NCBI GenBank assembly: GCA_024867545.1
Contig: JANFNE010000008.1
Location: 932,501 to 945,000, forward strand
Direction: 5' to 3'
DNA: 12,500 nucleotides
Source: Phytopythium helicoides
Taxonomy: Eukaryota > Oomycota > Peronosporomycetes > Pythiales > Pythiaceae
This document shows, piece after piece, positions 6,910 through 12,500 of the stretch; the stretch's first letter is position 1, and each line of letters opens with the position of its first letter. The position numbers and the translations under genes were made by a program. Under the pieces are notes generated by a model that ran no database searches, had not been told where the DNA came from, and worked only from the letters and a program-made list of their open reading frames with translations.

Positions 6910-9900
6910 TCATTGGAGCTCCGCAAGAATGCTGTCCCGGGTCACAGTCGACGGCGTCGCGAGGAGAGCTTCGAGGACGCGTTGGCAGAGTACTCGTAGT
7001 CGTGGATTGTCCTGCACCGTAGCAAGGCGTTCTAGATGAAGCCGTGCGTAGCTGCACGAGTGAGCAACGACAAAAGCCGTGCTCGAGGACGTCCCAGCTT
7101 GGTAGATGCGTTCGTTTCGATGGATCCACAGACTTCGGAGAACGCAATTGCGGACGACATTGAAGACTCGGAGGAAGTTGTGCTGACCCGCCCGTGCAGC
7201 AGGTCTCGACAACCCACAGTCTTGGAGAAACACGACAGCCTCCCAAGATAATCTCGTGTCTGTCAGCGCGAGGAAGCAAGGATCGAAGCGGCTCCAGAGT
7301 GCGCGGGCCAGATTGCAATCCCAGAAGAGATGGCGCGCAGACTCAACCACTCCACAACCATGGACGCAGTTGACGTCGATCGTGTGGTACTGGTGTTTGA
7401 CGCGAAGGCCGAGTCCGTTGTGCTGCAGCCGGAACTTGAGGTCACTGAGGATTGGCAGCACGTCGGTATCCAAGGATTGCTCGCGGCGCCAGACGTTGTT
7501 CCAATTGGGCTCGTTGGCGATCTCCAGCGGCTCGTGCGGCAGGTGTTCTATCTTGGGGAGCTTGTGAACCAGTCGGTAGATGTCTCGATTCTCAAGCGCC
7601 ACGAACAGTTTCTCCCGGAACGACCACCCATGGGATGCAGCCGCGACCAGTGCTGGACGTCGAACGACCTCGGAGATCGACGCATCCAGGTTGATCCAGC
7701 CGCCAACTTGGGTCACAAAGTGAGAAGCCGTGAGCGAACGAAGCCTCGGGCTCGCGAACTCCACGTCCGCAAGCAATCGCTTGCAGAGTTCCACAGACGG
7801 GAGCGCTCCGAAACTGTCCACGAAGTCTTGGATCCGGATGAAGCCCAAGGCGCGGATGTGTCGGCCAAGCTTTGATGCTCTTGAGAAGTGGCGTTGCAAG
7901 GCACCGACTGTGAAGTGGACATTGTTCCACAGCGGCGCGTCGAGCGCGAAGGAGTCGAAGTCGGTTGTGTTCTCGGGCGAGTTACGAAGACGCTGCCAGT
8001 CTTGAAGCGTCTGAAGCCAGAACGAGTCGAGTCGCGTCCAAGGGCCGGAAGATGGTTGCTTCGTCGGGAGGAAGGCGTATAGCACGTCGAACGTAACTCC
8101 GTCTCCTGCCAGAGCCTTCGTCATCGCCTCTGCTGCGAATGAGAACCAGCGGGGTATCGTCGAGAAGCGACACGCGCATCGCATGGCATCACGAAGCGAG
8201 CAGAGTCGGAGAGCGGCGCCAAACGAGCGGACCTCGGGTATCCCAAGACCTCCCTTCGAGCCTGGGAGATATATCCATTCAGAGGCCATCGGCGCTCGAA
8301 GTTTGGTGTCGGGGTCGAACGAGAGCTGGAACAAGAATGCCTTGCACAAACGCTTGACTTTCTCGCAGAACTCTGGGGTCAGCGCGGTTACCGCGGCCGT
8401 GTACCAGAGGAGCGGGAGGATGATCGTGCGTAGGATCACGGCTCGACCGCGAAGCGTCCGTGCTCGATACCGCCAGAGTTGGCAGCGAGCTGTCATCTTC
8501 GGGAGCAGCGCGTCCAGTCGGAACTTGTGCGGCAACGTGGGGCTCTGCGGGATTCCCAGGAGCGTTGCAGAGCCGTTGTCTGGAGTGACGTTGAAGCCGG
8601 CACTGGAGAGGGTTGCGCGGATGTCCTCGTCCAGAGCTTGAAACGGAAGGATGACCGTCTTATCCACGTTGAGCTGGAGGCCCGCAGTCAGCGCGTAATG
8701 GCGGACGGCACCGATGAAGGTTGGAGCGTGGCGGAGATTCGTCAGAAGTCCAGTGCAGTCGTCAGCGAATGCGAGAAGATGGTGGGCCTTCGATCGAGGA
8801 GAAGTCTTGACACCGAGGTGACCAGTCGTCGCGCGCAGATAGTTGAGCATCGGCTCAATGAAGAGAACGAAGAGGGCTGGAGAGAGCGGGTCCCCCTGGC
8901 GGACACCGCAACCCAGCTCGAAGTAGTCGCTCTTGACTCCGTTGACGAGCACACTTACGAGCGTGCCGGAGAAGAACGTCTTGACAGCTTGACGAAAGCC
9001 AGGACCGAAGCCCAGGTGACCGAGTACTTGGTCGAGCGCCGGCCAGAGGACGCTGTCGAATGCTTTCGCAAAGTCCAGGAGAACCGCTCCAGCATCTTCA
9101 AGGCCTTCAGCGCGGCAGAACTCTTGTAGGTCTTGGAAGCGAAGCAACGCATGTCGGATTGACCGCCCAGCGATGAATCCAGTCTGGTCGACGTGGATCA
9201 GCTTCGGGAGGATCAAGACTAGACGATGCGCGAGAATCGACGGGCCAAACTTGGCGTCGTGGTTCAGCAGCGTGATGGGGCGGTAGTTCTTGGGGTCGTG
9301 TCGGTCGCCCTTCTTGTATAGAAGAGAGATGTACGCTCTGCGCTGGAACTTGGTCATCCGGCCGCGTCCGAGTTGAGCTGCGTAGATCAGCTCGTAGACA
9401 AGCGCCCAAGTCTCCGGGAACAACTGGTAGTATTCGGCCGGCAACCCATCAAAGCCGCTTGACTTGTCCTTCGGAGCGTGCTTGATGGCCCAGTAGAAGT
9501 CGTTCGCCGTCATCGGAGCATCCATGAAGCGACAGTCGGCTTCGGAAAGCTTTGCCGTGGTGTGGCGCAGCAGGTCGGAGAGGCCAACTGGGTCGTATCT
9601 GCGCTTGGGGATGTCAGGTTCCAGGTCCCACGACGGGGACTGGAAGATGGAGCCCCAGTATCGGCGATGGAGACCTGCCATCTCCTCCGGGTCTGTGGCG
9701 ATCGACCCATCGGCGCGCTTGACACCTGGGATCGCGACGCGGACTTCGGACGGCGCAGGAGGGCGTAAGAAGAACTTGGAGCCAGTCTCGCGGAGACGGA
9801 TCTCGCGATCGAACTTGGCTTGTTCCCGTCGGGCTTGAAGTTGTTCAGCGAAGGCCTGGTGTTCAATCGTTGCCTGCTGGAGAGCTGCTGAGGTAGCGGC

Positions 9901-10947
9901 GGTCGGTGCTACAGCGTGGGCAGCTTTGGCACTTGACAGCCGCTCTTGGAGCTCGGAGAGACGACCTTGGTCCTTGCTTCGGCGTTCTTGAAACATCTGG
10001 CGAAGAAAGATGGCGTCGGCTCGCTTGTGCTCGTCGAGAAGAGCTCCTGGGTTGTCGTTTTCGCCACAACGGAGGCGCTCACACAAGCAGTTGAGGGTGT
10101 GTTCCAGCACGGACTGCACCATCGGGTCCTTGAGAAGCCATCGCGGACACTTCCAAGGAAGGCGCGACTGCTTGGGAAGCGACGGCGAGTTGAGCAGGAA
10201 GCTCACGGGAAGGTGGTCTTCATGGTGCCAGCGCTCTTCGGTGACGTGGCGAACGTCCCGAAGGTAGTCGTCGAAGAGTGCGGGCGATATGAGGCAGTAG
10301 TCGATGCGATTCCGACGCGTCGGGCCAGTGAACTGTCGGCGGTCGGGGTACGTCGCTCGCCACGCGTCCAGCACACCAAGCTGAACGAGCCAAGACCGGA
10401 ATTCCTCGCGACCAAGGTCGTGGGGATACGGCGAGACTTCATCCAGCACCGGGTCCATGGGGACGTTGAAGTCCCCGAGGACGAGATGGTGGGCTCCAGC
10501 GGGGAAGTTGGATGGAAGTGCAGAGAGGAATCGCTTGCGCTCTGGAACCGTGACCGGAGCGTAGACGTTGTGGATGAACAGCTGGTATCCGTCGAGACTC
10601 GCTCGGACCACCATGTAGTGATGGCGAAGCTCGGGTCCGGCGAAGTCCAGCGTCACATCCTGAAGCGTGTCGAAGGGTTGAAGACCGGAGAAAACAAGAC
10701 CGACACCCGCGCGGCCGCGGGATTCTGAGTACACCGAGTCCTCCTGGTGGGACCAGAAGGTTTGGGACTTGGCGTCGACGCTGTGGGCAAAGTGGTTAGC
10801 TCGACCCACGCGGTCGTAGTTGGAGAACTTGGTTTCTTGGAAAGCGATGACTTGGAAGCGGGATAACAAACGGGAGAGGAGGTCGTGTGTGGACTTATTC
10901 AGTCCGTTCACGTTGATGGAAAGCCCTCGAAGGGCCCAAGGCCGCTC
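6910..10947 (-). CDS. Retrotransposon ORF2: APE endonuclease, reverse transcriptase, CCHC zinc motif
   Basis: This enzyme nicks DNA and primes reverse transcription of the element RNA at the nick. Residues are numbered from the GTG at 10911. Endonuclease: SINVNGL (its first Asn, the catalytic one, lies just before the GTG), QETKF (Glu26), NVYAP (Tyr117), LGDFNVP (Asp147, Asn149), NRIDYC (Asp204) and EDHLPV (Asp232, His233). Reverse transcriptase: KNYRPITLLN, LLDFAKAFDSV (Asp613), GVRQGDPLSP and AFADDCT (Asp717, Asp718). A zinc motif C-X3-C-X7-H-X4-C spans Cys1182 to Cys1199, as in L1/Tx1 enzymes. The frame is open upstream to a stop at 10999-11001 and contains no ATG before Met100, well inside the endonuclease. 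The start used here assumes entry by a +1 shift at the ORF1 stop; GTG initiation at 10911 would lose the catalytic Asn. About 1345 residues would be made. Confidence 0.93.
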   Translation of the reverse strand, partial: ERPWALRGLSINVNGLNKSTHDLLSRLLSRFQVIAFQETKFSNYDRVGRANHFAHSVDAKSQTFWSHQEDSVYSESRGRAGVGLVFSGLQPFDTLQDVTLDFAGPELRHHYMVVRASLDGYQLFIHNVYAPVTVPERKRFLSALPSNFPAGAHHLVLGDFNVPMDPVLDEVSPYPHDLGREEFRSWLVQLGVLDAWRATYPDRRQFTGPTRRNRIDYCLISPALFDDYLRDVRHVTEERWHHEDHLPVSFLLNSPSLPKQSRLPWKCPRWLLKDPMVQSVLEHTLNCLCERLRCGENDNPGALLDEHKRADAIFLRQMFQERRSKDQGRLSELQERLSSAKAAHAVAPTAATSAALQQATIEHQAFAEQLQARREQAKFDREIRLRETGSKFFLRPPAPSEVRVAIPGVKRADGSIATDPEEMAGLHRRYWGSIFQSPSWDLEPDIPKRRYDPVGLSDLLRHTTAKLSEADCRFMDAPMTANDFYWAIKHAPKDKSSGFDGLPAEYYQLFPETWALVYELIYAAQLGRGRMTKFQRRAYISLLYKKGDRHDPKNYRPITLLNHDAKFGPSILAHRLVLILPKLIHVDQTGFIAGRSIRHALLRFQDLQEFCRAEGLEDAGAVLLDFAKAFDSVLWPALDQVLGHLGFGPGFRQAVKTFFSGTLVSVLVNGVKSDYFELGCGVRQGDPLSPALFVLFIEPMLNYLRATTGHLGVKTSPRSKAHHLLAFADDCTGLLTNLRHAPTFIGAVRHYALTAGLQLNVDKTVILPFQALDEDIRATLSSAGFNVTPDNGSATLLGIPQSPTLPHKFRLDALLPKMTARCQLWRYRARTLRGRAVILRTIILPLLWYTAAVTALTPEFCEKVKRLCKAFLFQLSFDPDTKLRAPMASEWIYLPGSKGGLGIPEVRSFGAALRLCSLRDAMRCACRFSTIPRWFSFAAEAMTKALAGDGVTFDVLYAFLPTKQPSSGPWTRLDSFWLQTLQDWQRLRNSPENTTDFDSFALDAPLWNNVHFTVGALQRHFSRASKLGRHIRALGFIRIQDFVDSFGALPSVELCKRLLADVEFASPRLRSLTASHFVTQVGGWINLDASISEVVRRPALVAAASHGWSFREKLFVALENRDIYRLVHKLPKIEHLPHEPLEIANEPNWNNVWRREQSLDTDVLPILSDLKFRLQHNGLGLRVKHQYHTIDVNCVHGCGVVESARHLFWDCNLARALWSRFDPCFLALTDTRLSWEAVVFLQDCGLSRPAARAGQHNFLRVFNVVRNCVLRSLWIHRNERIYQAGTSSSTAFVVAHSCSYARLHLERLATVQDNPRLRVLCQRVLEALLATPSTVTRDSILAELQ

Positions 10948-10951
10948 AGAG
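10945..10951 (-). promoter_or_regulatory. Candidate +1 ribosomal frameshift site at the ORF1 stop
   Basis: On the minus strand ORF1 ends CTC-TGA-G. Skipping one base at this stop places the ribosome in the ORF2 frame (GAG at 10947-10945). From there only eight residues lead to the first endonuclease motif. A slippery codon followed by a slowly read TGA is the arrangement of the +1 shift sites in bacterial release factor 2 (CTT-TGA-C) and antizyme (TCC-TGA-T). Stop-reinitiation at a non-ATG codon is the main alternative. Confidence 0.4.
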
Positions 10952-12500
10952 GGACGGAGGATCCTGGTTGTCGCCGTTGGACGCGCCGTCGTCCCCGTTC
11001 ATCGAGTCATCGTCGTCCCCAGGGACGGCGTTGGGGTCGTGGGGTACTAGAGCTTGGTCGTCAATGGTGCTGTTGTCGGGGCCGGGAGTGGTGTCATCGC
11101 CACCGCCACCGAAGTCGACCACCATGGAGAATGCCGCGCTGATCGCGTCCGGGAGTGTTTCCAGCAGTTGTTCCCCAAGGTCGCTGGCACACAGTGCTTG
11201 CAGCGTGTCGTCGGACCATAACAGGAACTCGGAGTAGCGAAGACGGCAAGGAGCCATTTCAGTCAGAGCCGAGACCTTGATGGGATCATGGTATATCGAC
11301 GCGGCTTGGGCACGAAGGAACAAGTCGATCCACGCGTACGCTTGGGCGTAGTCCCGGTCTTCCTTCTCCGGGTACAGTTTCAGCAGGAGCTCATCAGTCG
11401 ACGGGATCTCCTGGGGGAAGTCGACGCGGATCCGTGGCATAAGACGCGACGAGGTCCCGTGCGTCGATTGTGGAGTCTTCGCGTACCCTCGGAGAACTGC
11501 GTGCTCAAGCACAGTCTTCTCGGCGGTTGCTGGATCCGCGAGGATCGGAGCAATCGCCAGGGGTTGCGCAGTGATAGAAGCTAGTCGCAACTCGGGCTCC
11601 GGAAGCTTGAAGAAGCTGGCTCGGGCGCTCTTGGCCAGGTTCTTGTAGCCTGACCGCGGGAGGAGGTTCCGAGGAGCAGCGAGCTGGGACTGGTTTGCGA
11701 TCAACGCACCGACTGAAGCTGAAGGCGCGAGTGGTTGGGAAGCCACTGCGCGGTCGTCGACGAAGATATCCACGTCCACGTCGAACGCTGCATCTTCATC
11801 GTCTTCGTCCGGTGAGCCGAAAGCGAGTTCGTATCCGGTTGGTGTAACCGGGATGCCAAACACCATTTGACCCTCATCCGCGGCAGTCTCCGTGACCGGA
11901 GAGAGTTGGGTCTCGGGCCGTTGGCGCAGGTTCTTGATCAGGCTGCGTCGCGTGACGTCTGCCCATTCCACGAAGGGAGCAGTGTCGGCCGGACGGATGA
12001 TCTCGAGGTGCTCCGTCGTGGGCGGAGCCGCGTCGGTCGGCCCTCCCGTGGCGGCGTCACCAGTGGTCGCTTGAGGCGCCTTGGCTTCCTTGGCGGCCTT
12101 GGCCTCGGCTGCCTTGGCGGCTTTCTCTTGCTTGGCTCGCTCGCGTTCAGCCTTGACAGCGAGGCGCTTCGCTTCGATCGATGGCGGGACCACGCGATTC
12201 AGCGAGCGTTGCTTGTGCTGGACGTACACCGGCGAGTCGAAGCCTGGGAAGAAAATCTCCCGGAGGGGAACGTTGTCGGCAACGAAGAGCTCGGGTGGCA
12301 CAGTCTGCGTGTCGAACCAGGCAGTGCGGTCCCGCGACATCAACTGACCGACCTGGTGAGTTGGTGTGATGATCGCGCGGAGGCCACGGGCTAAGAAGAA
12401 GTCGTAGAGTGCCGAGTCGTCGAGGTCGGACGGAACGTTCGTCAGGTCGACGAAGTAGAGTCGGTCGAACGCGTTGAAGGGCTTGATGATGTAGTCGCGC
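10946..12500 (-). CDS. Retrotransposon ORF1 (RNA-binding, RRM-like), N-terminus beyond window
   Basis: The frame is open from the window edge to a TGA at 10948-10946, giving 517 visible residues, and no start is needed inside the window. Visible residues about 11-80 include LYFVDLTNVP, DDSALYDFFLARGL and MSRDRTAWFDT. These resemble the RNP2 strand, first helix and RNP1 strand of an RRM, the fold often found in LINE ORF1 proteins that coat element RNA. An Ala/Lys/Glu-rich stretch (about 108-141) looks helical and could be a coiled coil or RNA-binding arm. The middle is low in recognisable motifs; a helical segment near LYPEKEDRDYAQAYAWID lies toward the end. The C-terminus is Asp/Asn/Gly-rich. 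It overlaps the open ORF2 frame by about 53 bases. Role as ORF1 is inferred from position and the RRM-like part. Confidence 0.8.
   Translation of the reverse strand, partial: RDYIIKPFNAFDRLYFVDLTNVPSDLDDSALYDFFLARGLRAIITPTHQVGQLMSRDRTAWFDTQTVPPELFVADNVPLREIFFPGFDSPVYVQHKQRSLNRVVPPSIEAKRLAVKAERERAKQEKAAKAAEAKAAKEAKAPQATTGDAATGGPTDAAPPTTEHLEIIRPADTAPFVEWADVTRRSLIKNLRQRPETQLSPVTETAADEGQMVFGIPVTPTGYELAFGSPDEDDEDAAFDVDVDIFVDDRAVASQPLAPSASVGALIANQSQLAAPRNLLPRSGYKNLAKSARASFFKLPEPELRLASITAQPLAIAPILADPATAEKTVLEHAVLRGYAKTPQSTHGTSSRLMPRIRVDFPQEIPSTDELLLKLYPEKEDRDYAQAYAWIDLFLRAQAASIYHDPIKVSALTEMAPCRLRYSEFLLWSDDTLQALCASDLGEQLLETLPDAISAAFSMVVDFGGGGDDTTPGPDNSTIDDQALVPHDPNAVPGDDDDSMNGDDGASNGDNQDPPSL

Larger units (their letters stand above)
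6662..12500 (-). mobile_element. APE-type non-LTR retrotransposon (L1/Tx1-like), 5' part cut by window edge
   Basis: Two overlapping minus-strand frames in the order ORF1 then ORF2 have the layout of an L1/Tx1-type LINE. ORF1 is RRM-like with a charged Ala/Lys stretch, and ORF2 is APE endonuclease, reverse transcriptase and CCHC zinc motif. No RNase H domain is seen. Both frames are free of stops and the catalytic residues are present, so the copy looks recent and possibly active. The 5' end lies beyond 12500. The 3' end is not marked by a poly(A) tail or a duplication, and the lower limit given here is simply the edge of the neighbouring gene. Confidence 0.8.

Noticed and set aside
5168..7318. 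Minus-strand open frame of 716 codons opposite the chromodomain gene
   Set aside because: It overlaps two well-supported coding regions. Its long Ile/Val/Phe run is the antisense of the Asp/Glu codon tract, and it has no domain I recognise.
6910..7400. RNase H domain at the C-terminus of ORF2
   Set aside because: No ordered acidic residues in RNase H motifs are visible after the reverse transcriptase; only the CCHC zinc motif is seen.
7330..7875. Plus-strand frames opposite ORF2, including those at 8479-9129 and 9946-10728
   Set aside because: They are shadows of a minus-strand frame with intact endonuclease and reverse transcriptase motifs; their translations match no family I know.

Overview
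The window looks like nuclear DNA of an oomycete (a stramenopile such as Phytophthora, Pythium or a relative). Two things support this. Bases 4154-4719 are the 5' end of an 18S rRNA that reads closely like oomycete 18S. About 75 bases upstream of the first real gene lies a sequence very close to the oomycete core promoter (Inr joined to the flanking FPR element). The assignment rests on recognition by eye, not on a search.

Layout. Bases 1-4153 hold no credible gene and look like ribosomal intergenic spacer and external transcribed spacer. The left part is C/A-rich with degenerate units of about 350 bp, the middle is TA-rich, and the right part is strongly G/T-rich. Bases 4154-4719 are the first 566 nt of 18S rRNA. 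They stop at GTG, inside the universally conserved 530-loop motif, and the sequence changes at once to a run of eight A and then a purine-rich spacer. Bases 4891-4998 contain a segment like the 3' half of 5S rRNA. A core promoter (5066-5082) then precedes a 504-codon plus-strand gene (5147-6661).

That gene is the most remarkable item. Its N-terminal region carries an ungapped copy of the histone H3 N-terminal tail (19 of 26 positions identical, 12 in a row). This is followed by a chromodomain, a region with Cys/His motifs like a papain/OTU-type cysteine protease, a long Asp/Glu tract and a very basic C-terminus. It looks like a chromatin-interacting protein that imitates the tail that chromatin readers and writers recognise.

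From 12500 back to about 6662 the minus strand carries an APE-type non-LTR retrotransposon of the L1/Tx1 kind. ORF1 (partial, open at the window edge) has an RRM-like segment and an Ala/Lys-rich stretch. ORF2 has an APE endonuclease, a reverse transcriptase and a C-terminal CCHC zinc motif, with all key catalytic residues present and no stop codon. ORF2 has no usable ATG. Its APE domain begins right at the ORF1 stop in the +1 frame, next to a CTC-TGA-G sequence resembling known +1 frameshift sites.

The chromodomain gene and the retrotransposon converge tail to tail across 248 bp that include a long imperfect hairpin. Whether the gene is a neighbour, the ORF1 of a second element inserted in 18S rDNA, or an antisense accessory gene of the same element cannot be settled from this window.
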